Assembly (NCBI GenBank): GCA_020059765.1
Contig: JAGVBM010000423.1
Coordinates: 1-7,911 of the forward strand
Length of the DNA stretch: 7,911 nt
Reading direction: 5' to 3'
Source: Bacillota bacterium
Lineage (GTDB): Bacteria; Bacillota; Bacilli; Tumebacillales; Effusibacillaceae
The notes under the pieces were generated by a model, which was not told the origin of the DNA, did not search any database, and saw nothing but the letters and a program-made list of their open reading frames with translations. Of the stretch, positions 1 through 6,676 are shown in pieces (within the stretch, counting starts at the first letter, position 1; each line of letters opens with the position of its first letter). Made by a program: the position numbers and the translations under genes.

Positions 1-1848
1 AATTTCTCCCTGTCCGAATGATTTTCTGTAAGCGGCGACCTCTGCTCCTTCTTGACCCGGGAAGGATGCAATCACATCCCCGTTAAACTTTTTGAAGTTC
101 AACCGTTGTTTCACCATCACCGAGTCGATGTCCAGCACATCTGCCGTACCGATTCCAGAGATGGTTTCCCATTCGCCAAGGTCCAGTTCATCCTTCAGAA
201 CCATGCAATTGTTACCCTGCAAATCTTTGGTCGGAATTTCCGGATAGAGCACCAGTTTTCCGCCTTGCCGCACGTAATTGACCAAACGGCTCTGGATTGG
301 CTGATCCATATAGTTCGTGGCGAAGACCCACAAGCTTGGAACTTCTTCCACTGACAGTTCTTTTAAAAGGTCAATGGCTTCGAATTGAATGTTGGCTCCC
401 ACAAGCAACCGGACAATTCCATCAAAGGAGAAATGCTCCCGTTTGCTGATGATTTCGTTGACGATCTTCCGGTCTCTGTCCTCGATTGTTTCCGTCATGT
501 AATCATCCGGGTTGAATCCGACGAAAGTGTGCACTTTCTTCGGAGTATTTAAAAGCCGCTGACCGATCGTCTTAAATACATGTCCCAAATGCCGTGCTTT
601 GTCGTAATTCGGTCGCGGATTCCCGTTTGAGTCAATCGGAGCCTGCCATTCATGCCGTCTGCCGAACAGCCCAATATTTTCGTGATTCTCTCCCGCCACA
701 AACATGTAATAGTTCAAGGCGTTCATCCCGTGAGCGACACAAGTGCGTGTGTTCAAATCAAGGTCTTGCGGATATAACCGCGGACGATCGGCGAGACGCC
801 CCGATTGGAACTCAGCGGAAAACAGAGGCTGCTCTTTCTGCGAAACGGCCCGCGTATACGTGGAACTCAGCACCAGATCGTGGTAGTTATCGTATCCGAT
901 ATGTCCGGGATAGAAATCCCCCGCCAAAATTACATCGGAAAACTCTGCCGTCCGGTACAACTGAGACAATCCAATAGGATAATCGACTCCGCGGCTGTAA
1001 ATCGAATAGTCCTTAAACCCGTGAACATTGATGATAAACGGAATCGAAATTCCGTTTCCGATTGCCATATCCCGCAATTCACTCACATAGCCCTTGATGT
1101 AGTCTCGCCAGAATCTGCCCCACTCATAGTGGAGGCTTGGATACTCTTCACCCAGACCTTGTTGAAACGTTTCAATAAATGAACGGAAAGAATCCTCCTG
1201 TAATCCATAGTTCCTGTTAAACTCTTCCATAGTCTGATATTCCCGAATCAGATACTCTTCGAATTTCTGCAAAGTGTCCGCGTTATAATCGGATGAATTG
1301 GTCACCCAATGCAGCATCCCGATTTCATTGCATAATTGGTACATGATCACGGGACCGCCGTTTGTGATCTGCATTGGGGCAATAATATGATTGACAGCTT
1401 CGTACCAGCCTGACACTTTTTCCAGGAAAATCGGATGCTGATAGGAGACGACTCGCGTGGGATGATCCTTTCCATCTCGCTGTTTGGCGATCACTTCCGG
1501 ATATTTGTCAAGCAGCCAATTTGGAATCCCTTCATATCTCACTTCCGCCATTACATAAGGACCGGGACGGACAATGCAGTACAGTCCTTTTTCCCGTACC
1601 AATTCCAGGAAAGATTGCAGATCACGCTCTTCTCTTGTCTCCCCGGTCAGATCATAGATCCCCTCTTCGATTTCGTGCCACACCCAGGGAACGTAGGTAC
1701 TTACCAGATTGCAGCCGGCTTCGATCAATAGATCCAGCCGGTTTCCCCATTCTTTCTTTGGTACACGGAAATAGTGACATTCACCGCCAAACAAAAACGT
1801 ATCTTTTCCATTGATGGTGAACTTTCCGAATTCGGATTTGACAGTCAT
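1..1848 (-). CDS. GH35-type beta-galactosidase, C-terminus cut by window edge
   Basis: The open frame runs without a stop from ATG at 1848 to base 1, giving 616 residues and no C-terminus. The N-terminal 110 residues carry the GH35 barrel signature: GGECHYFRVP at 21-30, EAGCNLVSTYVPW at 43-55, and RPGPYVMAE at 94-102. The likely acid/base is E175 (QLCNEIG) and the likely nucleophile E346 (LFSAEFQSG), both by family analogy. The protein probably removes non-reducing-end beta-galactose or a related sugar. There is no signal peptide, so it should be cytoplasmic and act on imported oligosaccharides. The two glutamates are about 170 residues apart, wider than I expect for GH35. The intervening part (196-250) resembles GH42, and residues 475-540 look like a glutamine-amidotransferase-like fold such as the GH42 middle domain. 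An AGAGG ribosome site sits 5 nt before the ATG. The gene follows the TPR-like gene by 27 nt and looks like part of the same operon. It contains a perfect copy of the promoter palindrome. Substrate is not certain. Confidence 0.88.
   Translation of the reverse strand, partial: MTVKSEFGKFTINGKDTFLFGGECHYFRVPKKEWGNRLDLLIEAGCNLVSTYVPWVWHEIEEGIYDLTGETREERDLQSFLELVREKGLYCIVRPGPYVMAEVRYEGIPNWLLDKYPEVIAKQRDGKDHPTRVVSYQHPIFLEKVSGWYEAVNHIIAPMQITNGGPVIMYQLCNEIGMLHWVTNSSDYNADTLQKFEEYLIREYQTMEEFNRNYGLQEDSFRSFIETFQQGLGEEYPSLHYEWGRFWRDYIKGYVSELRDMAIGNGISIPFIINVHGFKDYSIYSRGVDYPIGLSQLYRTAEFSDVILAGDFYPGHIGYDNYHDLVLSSTYTRAVSQKEQPLFSAEFQSGRLADRPRLYPQDLDLNTRTCVAHGMNALNYYMFVAGENHENIGLFGRRHEWQAPIDSNGNPRPNYDKARHLGHVFKTIGQRLLNTPKKVHTFVGFNPDDYMTETIEDRDRKIVNEIISKREHFSFDGIVRLLVGANIQFEAIDLLKELSVEEVPSLWVFATNYMDQPIQSRLVNYVRQGGKLVLYPEIPTKDLQGNNCMVLKDELDLGEWETISGIGTADVLDIDSVMVKQRLNFKKFNGDVIASFPGQEGAEVAAYRKSFGQGEI
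1162..1175. promoter_or_regulatory. Intragenic copy of the LacI-type operator palindrome
   Basis: The perfect 14-bp palindrome TTGAAACGTTTCAA lies inside the GH35 gene, over the codons for I225 to Q229 (I-E-T-F-Q). It is identical over all 14 bases to the palindrome in the lacI promoter at 6653-6666, about 5.5 kb away. The sequence identity is directly visible. That it binds the regulator is inferred. It could be a roadblock or auxiliary operator, or it could have arisen by chance from common codons. Confidence 0.45.
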
Positions 1849-1875
1849 TGGTTCCTCTCCGTTTCTTCAGGTTTT

Positions 1876-2391
1876 TTACAAATCATGAAGCTGCCGTTCA
1901 GCTTCTCTTTTTATGTTTTCATCCATACCAAACGCCTCAATCGCCAGTTGGAAGATTTCCCGGGCTTTTTCAATCTCTCCTTTTTGTTTGTACAACTTTC
2001 CCGATTGGATCAGAATTTCAGGCAGGTGCGCGTTGCTCAAATTCAAATATTTTTTGAAAATGACCAATCCTTGATCCGCCGTCAGTTTTTCATAAAGGAT
2101 GTCGTGAATCTTGGCTTCCGCTTCCCGATAAATTCCCGGTTTTGGGACTGCCCACCTGTTGGTCCAGATGCCCACTACTTGTTCATATCCCCCGACAAAT
2201 TTGTAGCTTTGCGTATTCTCGTCAAAAGACTCGCCTCCTTTAAGGGCCCTCCCATAATCTCCGTTGGCAAAACTTTGACTGGCCTGATCGAAAAACGTTT
2301 TGGACCTTTGATAACTTTCATACCAAACCGACGCGTAAACCCCTGTGACAAAGAGGAGGATGCCAAACGTGATAAGCAGATATTTTTTCAA
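1876..2391 (-). CDS. Small membrane-anchored TPR-like protein of unknown function
   Basis: I do not recognise this family. The chosen TTG start (2391) gives 171 residues opening LKKYLL, directly followed by one hydrophobic segment (about residues 5-22), so it is probably a signal anchor with the rest outside the membrane. No lipobox cysteine is present. Residues 124-157 fit a tetratricopeptide repeat (L..G..Y...G....A...F..A spacing), and residues 31-50 (FFDQASQSFANGDYGRAL) resemble another, weaker repeat. The middle part, including GIWTNRWAVP at 74-83, matches nothing I know. TTG was preferred because a GGGGGAG Shine-Dalgarno sequence ends 4 nt before it. The alternative ATG at 2409 overlaps the permease stop (ATGA) and would add six residues, MRGGRT. 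The gene lies between the transporter permeases and the GH35 gene, so a role as a transporter- or substrate-linked adaptor is possible but only a guess. Confidence 0.8.
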   Translation of the reverse strand: MKKYLLITFGILLFVTGVYASVWYESYQRSKTFFDQASQSFANGDYGRALKGGESFDENTQSYKFVGGYEQVVGIWTNRWAVPKPGIYREAEAKIHDILYEKLTADQGLVIFKKYLNLSNAHLPEILIQSGKLYKQKGEIEKAREIFQLAIEAFGMDENIKREAERQLHDL

Positions 2392-2405
2392 GGTTCTCCC
2401 CCCTC

Positions 2406-3251
2406 TCATTTCAGACCCACACCGGCAAACGCTTCAATGAAGAACCGCTGCAGGAAAAAGAAAACGATCACAACCGGAACGGTTACAAGTGTCGTGGCTG
2501 CCCATAATTGTTCCAAGAATTGCCCGGGAATTTGCGTTTTGAATGAGTAGAGCCCCAACTGCAAAGTATACATCGACTGATCCCGCAAATAGAGCAACGG
2601 TCTGAACAGATCGTTCCAGCTATCCATGAAAGAGAGAATCGCCACAGTTGCCAGAACCGGCTTTGACAAGGGGATAATCATTCTCCAAAAGACCTGAAAT
2701 TCATTGCAGCCGTCAATTCGCGCCGCATCCAGGTAATCGTTCGGTATCTGTGTCAGGAATTGGCGGATGAGAAAAATATTATAGGCGCTGACCGCCGCCG
2801 GAACAATTAACACCCGGTAAGTATTGACCCATCCCCACTCATACAGCATAGCGTATGTCGGGATCAGCAGCAGGATTCCCGGGATCATCATTGATCCCAA
2901 TACCACTTTAAAAATCAAATTCTTACCCGGAAAGTTCAATTTGCTCAACGCGTAGGCCACCATTGAATTGAGGAGTACATTCAATAACGTGACACTGACG
3001 GAAATGAGCAGACTGTTTTTGAACAAAATTGGAATATTGAGTGTCGATAACACTTTGACAAATCCCGAAACAGTCCAGACTTTTGGTAAATACATCGGGT
3101 AATTCAGTATCTCCGGTCCTGTCTTGAATGAATTAATCAACATGAAGACAAATGGGTACACGACAACAATCGAACACACTGTCAAAATGAAATGCACCAG
3201 GAATTTCAACAGTTTTTTCCTGTTCAAGCGAAATGAAAATCCAGTCTCCAT
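2406..3251 (-). CDS. Carbohydrate ABC transporter permease, MalG/CUT1 type
   Basis: This 281-residue inner-membrane protein is the second channel subunit of the sugar importer. It shows about six hydrophobic segments, the first at residues 17-40. The cytoplasmic EAA loop that docks the ATPase is at 175-200 (DAARIDGCNEFQVFWRMIIP), with the conserved G181. The following SWNDLFRPL at 211-219 and the C-terminal GVGLK ending are typical of MalG-like permeases of the CUT1 family. Start ATG at 3251 is supported by a GAAGGG ribosome site 7 nt upstream. The gene begins 18 nt after the stop of the partner permease, and its stop overlaps the alternative ATG of the next gene, which suggests translational coupling. 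It should form a heterodimer with the 3270-4154 product. Family assignment is firm; the transported sugar cannot be read from the sequence. Confidence 0.95.
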   Translation of the reverse strand: METGFSFRLNRKKLLKFLVHFILTVCSIVVVYPFVFMLINSFKTGPEILNYPMYLPKVWTVSGFVKVLSTLNIPILFKNSLLISVSVTLLNVLLNSMVAYALSKLNFPGKNLIFKVVLGSMMIPGILLLIPTYAMLYEWGWVNTYRVLIVPAAVSAYNIFLIRQFLTQIPNDYLDAARIDGCNEFQVFWRMIIPLSKPVLATVAILSFMDSWNDLFRPLLYLRDQSMYTLQLGLYSFKTQIPGQFLEQLWAATTLVTVPVVIVFFFLQRFFIEAFAGVGLK

Positions 3252-3269
3252 GGCCGATCCCTTCTATCT

Positions 3270-4154
3270 TTAAGATTCCCGGTTAATAATTTTCCATTGA
3301 ATGATCGTCATTATCATAATAATGATTGCCAGCAGCAAACCGATCGTAGAAGCGTATCCCATCGACATTTGGTTAAACCCCTGCTCATACAAGTAAAGAA
3401 CCGGAGTTAACCCGGAATTATAGGGCCCTCCCTTTAAATCAAAGATCATGAACACTTCTGTAAACATCTGCATGCCGTTGATCACGTTCATCGTCATGAC
3501 GAATAGAATTTGCGGTTTCAGCAAAGGCAGTGTAATTTTGAAAAATTGCGTCCACTTTCCCGCTCCGTCCACTTTAGCCGCCTCATACAATTCTTTGTTG
3601 ATCGACAGTAATCCGCCCAAAAAAATGATCATTTGAATCGCAAACCATTTCCAACTGTTAAAAACGGCCAAAATCGGCATCGGCAGCCATTTGTCAAATG
3701 TCCAGTTAATCGGTGCGTTTAGAATTCCAACGGTCAGCAACATTTTTTGGACCGGTCCGCCCGAACCGGCCAAAAAATCAAAGATAATCATCGCGGTTGT
3801 GACAGATGTAACCACTGGAAGAAAATATATGGTGCGAAAAACACCCGCTCCTTTCGTCACTTCTTTGAGCAGCAACGCCAATCCTAACGAAATAGCAAAA
3901 GTTAAAGCGATAAAAATGCTCTGGTTATAAAGAATGTTAAAAACCGATTTCCAAAACAACGGATCCCGGATTCCCTCAATCCAATTGCCTATCCCCACAA
4001 ACGTCGCTTTTTCTGGCTGCACCATATTAATATCGAGAAAACTCATTTTGAAGGCTAAAAATAAAGGATAAGAGAGAAATACCAAAAAATATAAAATCCA
4101 TGGCAACGAGAACAGGTAACCCCAAATCGTTTCCGAGCTTATCTTTTTGAACAA
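3270..4154 (-). CDS. Carbohydrate ABC transporter permease, MalF/CUT1 type
   Basis: This is the first channel subunit of the importer, 294 residues from the chosen start. Several hydrophobic segments are visible, beginning at about residues 11-33 (LFSLPWILYFLVFLSYP). The EAA loop is at 190-216 (YEAAKVDGAGKWTQFFKITL), with conserved glycine G197, as expected of MalF/UgpA-like CUT1 permeases. The FLPVVTS segment at about 111-117 is also typical. I chose TTG at 4154 because AAGGTG, complementary to the 16S rRNA tail, ends 6 nt upstream. A GTG at 4163 would add three residues but would overlap that ribosome site and leave no spacing. The gene is separated from the upstream binding-protein gene by about 80 nt holding two hairpins, and is followed after 18 nt by its partner permease. 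No ATPase gene lies nearby. Confidence 0.94.
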   Translation of the reverse strand: MFKKISSETIWGYLFSLPWILYFLVFLSYPLFLAFKMSFLDINMVQPEKATFVGIGNWIEGIRDPLFWKSVFNILYNQSIFIALTFAISLGLALLLKEVTKGAGVFRTIYFLPVVTSVTTAMIIFDFLAGSGGPVQKMLLTVGILNAPINWTFDKWLPMPILAVFNSWKWFAIQMIIFLGGLLSINKELYEAAKVDGAGKWTQFFKITLPLLKPQILFVMTMNVINGMQMFTEVFMIFDLKGGPYNSGLTPVLYLYEQGFNQMSMGYASTIGLLLAIIIMIMTIIQWKIINRES

Positions 4155-4166
4155 CAGAATCACCTT

Positions 4167-4183
4167 CCCCTATATGATAGGGG
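4167..4183 (-). promoter_or_regulatory. Hairpin covering part of the permease ribosome site
   Basis: In the minus-strand transcript, CCCCTAT and ATAGGGG form a perfect 7-bp stem with a 3-nt loop. The 3' arm supplies the GGGG directly before AAGGTG, the ribosome site of the permease that starts at TTG 4154. Folding could therefore lower permease translation relative to the binding protein. The pairing is visible in the sequence; the effect is inferred. There is no T-run after it, so it is not a terminator. Confidence 0.5.
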
Positions 4184-4213
4184 GATAGCCTGCAACCGTG
4201 ACACAGGCTATCC
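4183..4213 (-). promoter_or_regulatory. Intercistronic stem-loop after the binding-protein gene
   Basis: The arms GGATAGCCTG and CAGGCTATCC (4213-4204 and 4192-4183 in the transcript) pair perfectly over 10 bp with an 11-nt loop. The structure lies 21 nt after the stop of the binding-protein gene and abuts the second hairpin. It lacks a following U-run, so an intrinsic terminator is unlikely. Stem-loops at this place in sugar ABC operons commonly protect the binding-protein mRNA from 3' exonucleases, allowing more binding protein than permease. That role is inferred here. Confidence 0.65.
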
Positions 4214-4234
4214 TATTCATTGATGAGTGTTTGC

Positions 4235-5575
4235 TTACTTTTTCTTTTGCAAGATTTCTCGAGCTTCTTTGGCTGCGTTCTTGACGGCTTCTTCAGGGGA
4301 AATTTCTTTTTTGATGATCGTTTTCACATAGTTTTGCAAAAGAACGTTACTGACATCATCCACTTCGGCAACTGCCTCATTTGGTATCGCGTGATCTAAT
4401 TGCTTCACAAACGGCTGAATATCCGGTGCTTTAAAGTACTCATTGTTTACCAAAGACTTCAAGGTCGGCAACTGTTCAAGTTTTTTCAGGGCTTCCAGGT
4501 TGATCTCGTCTTCCATCATAAACTTGATAAATTCCCAAGCAATTCTTTCCCGTTCAGGCTTGCTCTTAAAGATCATTAAAGAACGTCCGTCTAAAGTAGA
4601 CCATGGAGTTTGATCTTCTTTCACAACCGGAATCGGAGCTACCCCCACATCTTCCCCAATGACCATCGACTTGTCTTTAGCCTCTTTCAGATTCGCTTTC
4701 CATCCGTAACCAAATTGCAGCCACATGCCTACGTTCCGTTTAAAAAATTCATTTTTATCCATTTTTTCAGGAGCGAACTGTTGGGCCTTTTTCATAAATG
4801 TATAGAAGTCGACCAATTTTGCTTCCGGTTTGTCAAAGACAACATCGGTGCCAAGCTTGTTAAACAGTTGGGCTTTTCCGTCATTGAAGTTGTAATAGAT
4901 TTGGGAATTCATCGTCCAATACCAGCCGCCCCATGCCAAAGCTTCGTTCCAGAACACATTCCCGTACACTTTTGTTCCGTCCGGACGCTTTGGCAATTTG
5001 TTGATCGCTTCCGCCGCTTTCAGATATTCATCAAACGTCTTTGGCGGTTTTTCCGGATCAAGACCCGCTTCTTTAAAGAGAGCCTTATTATAAATCATCA
5101 TCTGGGTAGTAGCGTTCCAAGGCACATAGTATTTTCCGCCAAAATCTTCATGCACGTATTGGGGCAAGATCCGGTCGAACAACTCTTTCGAACCGGGCAT
5201 ATTTTTCAAATCGACAATCAAGTTTCCTTTTGCAAATTTGGCAGGTTGATAACCAAATACTCCTACCAATACATCCGGCACGTCACCCGCCGTGATACGA
5301 GTTGTCAACTGGCCCCCTTCCGGCTCTTGTTCCACACTTACCTTTACTTTCGGATATTTCTCCATAAATTTCTTGGCGGTATAATCTTTCACATGTGCCA
5401 CATAGTAACCGCCTGCAGGCACCATCACTTTAATTTCTCCCTGAAGTTCGCCTTTTGAAGCGTTTTCGTCCGGCTTATTCGGATTGGCAGGCTGAGATGA
5501 ACTGCTGCAGCCGGAAGCCAATACGGACATGGTCAAGAAAGATGCCAAAAACAACTTCGCTTTTTTTCCAAACAT
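4235..5575 (-). CDS. Sugar ABC transporter substrate-binding lipoprotein
   Basis: This 446-residue extracellular lipoprotein captures the sugar and delivers it to the two permeases. The N-terminus has a positive KKAK, a hydrophobic stretch (8-20) and the lipidation site LASGC with C23, followed by a serine-rich linker. The mature part fits solute-binding family 1 (SBP_bac_1/8): TTRITAGDVPDVLVG at 91-105, a YNKALFKEAGLDPEKPP segment at 162-178, TFDEYLKAAEAI at 180-191, and WEFIKFMM near the C-terminus. An aromatic-rich stretch (residues 208-230, several W and Y) is typical of sugar-stacking pockets. ATG at 5575 follows an AGGGGAGG ribosome site by 7 nt. The gene lies 22 nt after the lacI stop and before two hairpins and the permeases. 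Full length for the family; the ligand, probably an oligosaccharide, cannot be named from sequence alone. Confidence 0.95.
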   Translation of the reverse strand: MFGKKAKLFLASFLTMSVLASGCSSSSQPANPNKPDENASKGELQGEIKVMVPAGGYYVAHVKDYTAKKFMEKYPKVKVSVEQEPEGGQLTTRITAGDVPDVLVGVFGYQPAKFAKGNLIVDLKNMPGSKELFDRILPQYVHEDFGGKYYVPWNATTQMMIYNKALFKEAGLDPEKPPKTFDEYLKAAEAINKLPKRPDGTKVYGNVFWNEALAWGGWYWTMNSQIYYNFNDGKAQLFNKLGTDVVFDKPEAKLVDFYTFMKKAQQFAPEKMDKNEFFKRNVGMWLQFGYGWKANLKEAKDKSMVIGEDVGVAPIPVVKEDQTPWSTLDGRSLMIFKSKPERERIAWEFIKFMMEDEINLEALKKLEQLPTLKSLVNNEYFKAPDIQPFVKQLDHAIPNEAVAEVDDVSNVLLQNYVKTIIKKEISPEEAVKNAAKEAREILQKKK

Positions 5576-5597
5576 GAGCTAACCTCCCCTAAATTCT

Positions 5598-6587
5598 CTA
5601 CTTGGAAATCGTAGAATTTCTTACGATTAATTCAGTGGGCAAGACATATTCCCGAGTTGGGATATCCCCATTTAAGGCTTGGAAAATCAAATGCGCAGCC
5701 AATGATCCCATTTCATATTTCGGTTGTTTTACAGTCGTTAAGGGCGGATTCATGTACTGAACAATCTCAATATCGTCAAATCCGACAACGGATATGTCGA
5801 AGGGCACCTGTAATCCTGACTCCTGAAAAGCCTGGACAGCACCGATCGCCATTTCATCATTTGCGCAAAAAATAGCTGATGGGAGTTTCCCCTGCATCAT
5901 AATCATTTTAGCGGTATAATAACCGCCTTCTCGGGTAAATTTCCCCTCAAGGTTCCATTTGGGAGTATAATGAATTTCTCTTTCGGTCAGAGCGTTCAGG
6001 AAACCTTGATAACGCAATTGATTATCCCTTGAGTTAGGCGGACCGCCAACAAATAAAATATCTTGATGACCTGCATCCAACAGATGTTTTGCGGCTAAGT
6101 AACCACCGTGAATATTATCAACTGAGACATTGATAATGGAATTGGCTGTAAGTTCGCGATCCAGAACAACGATTGGGAAATCTTCTCGAACAGATTCCAT
6201 GATAATGAGATCGTCAATATTGGCTGCTAAAACAATAACTCCATCCACTCTTTTTTCTTTCAAGAACTTTACGGCGGTAGAGCTGTATCCACCCAATGAA
6301 CTGCATGCTATCAAATCATACTCGTTCGATAACGTTACTTCTTGAACCCCTTTTATCAATTCCGAATAGAATGGGCCCGACAGATCCGATAGAATCAGTC
6401 CGATAGTTTGTGTCTTGTTAAGTTTCAAATCTCTTGCCAAGCCATTTTTTTGATAGTTCAATTGAACAGCAGCGTCTATAACCTTCCGTTTTGTGCCGGG
6501 GGAGATTTTAGAACTGTTGTTCAAAGCGTAGGAAGCTGTTGAAACAGCAACGCCCGCAAGTTTTGCAACATCTTTTATGGTAGCCAT
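5598..6587 (-). CDS. LacI-family transcriptional regulator, first gene of the sugar operon
   Basis: This is a 329-residue DNA-binding repressor of LacI/PurR/CcpA type. The helix-turn-helix is at residues 4-23 (IKDVAKLAGVAVSTASYALN), and the hinge helix follows at 48-55, where L54 aligns with the PurR leucine that wedges into a central CpG. The remainder is the periplasmic-binding-protein-like effector domain, with KRVDGVIVLA, HLLDAGHQDILFVGG, AIFCANDEMAIGA and SVVGFDDIE in the expected order. No LacI-type tetramerisation tail follows the core, so it should be a dimer. ATG at 6587 is preceded by GGAGGG. The gene lies 22 nt before the binding-protein gene and 66 nt downstream of a perfect CpG-centred palindrome in its promoter, so self-repression relieved by a sugar is likely (inference). 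Confidence 0.95.
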   Translation of the reverse strand: MATIKDVAKLAGVAVSTASYALNNSSKISPGTKRKVIDAAVQLNYQKNGLARDLKLNKTQTIGLILSDLSGPFYSELIKGVQEVTLSNEYDLIACSSLGGYSSTAVKFLKEKRVDGVIVLAANIDDLIIMESVREDFPIVVLDRELTANSIINVSVDNIHGGYLAAKHLLDAGHQDILFVGGPPNSRDNQLRYQGFLNALTEREIHYTPKWNLEGKFTREGGYYTAKMIMMQGKLPSAIFCANDEMAIGAVQAFQESGLQVPFDISVVGFDDIEIVQYMNPPLTTVKQPKYEMGSLAAHLIFQALNGDIPTREYVLPTELIVRNSTISK

Positions 6588-6648
6588 GTTCCCTCCGCAA
6601 GAAATAAGTAAAATTTTTTGTTCAGCCGTTATCGTGCAGCAGACAGGG

Positions 6649-6676
6649 ATTATTGAAACGTTTCAACCACAATCAA
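6649..6676 (-). promoter_or_regulatory. Predicted sigma-A promoter of the lacI-transporter-GH35 operon
   Basis: On the minus strand, a -35 box TTGATT (6676-6671, 4 of 6 consensus bases) is separated by 16 nt from a -10 box AATAAT (6654-6649, 5 of 6). Transcription would start near 6642, leaving a leader of about 55 nt before the lacI ATG. The operator palindrome fills the spacer and touches the -10 box, an arrangement that lets a bound repressor block RNA polymerase. Predicted by eye only. Confidence 0.55.
6653..6666. promoter_or_regulatory. LacI-family operator (perfect 14-bp palindrome)
   Basis: TTGAAACGTTTCAA is a perfect palindrome centred on CG, the form typical of LacI/GalR-family operators. 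It lies between the proposed -35 and -10 boxes, upstream of the lacI-type gene. That gene is the natural candidate to bind it. The half-site spacing is one base shorter than a canonical CcpA cre site, so CcpA is a weaker alternative. Confidence 0.78.

Noticed and set aside
52..1182. Plus-strand open frames of about 100-127 codons in the GH35 region
   Set aside because: They overlap each other and run antisense to a continuous frame with GH35 motifs, and they show no recognisable domains.
2175..2366. Short minus-strand frame overlapping the TPR-like gene
   Set aside because: It is a different frame within the TPR-like gene, with no domain and no convincing ribosome site.
1774..2550. Plus-strand open frame of 258 codons
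   Set aside because: It is antisense to the TPR-like gene and parts of the GH35 and permease genes, its product resembles no family, and the minus-strand genes there have clear domains and ribosome sites.
4167..4213. Intrinsic terminator between binding-protein and permease genes
   Set aside because: Neither stem is followed by a run of U in the transcript, and the downstream permeases need the same operon transcript.
4610..5458. Plus-strand open frame of 282 codons
   Set aside because: It lies wholly antisense to the solute-binding lipoprotein gene. Its H-, F- and R-rich product is what the reverse of that gene would give.
6653..6666. Palindrome as a canonical CcpA cre site
   Set aside because: Cre sites have four bases between TG and the central CG in the left half; here there are three. 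Aligned on the CG, the key G and C are mismatched. A local LacI-type operator fits better, though weak CcpA binding cannot be excluded.
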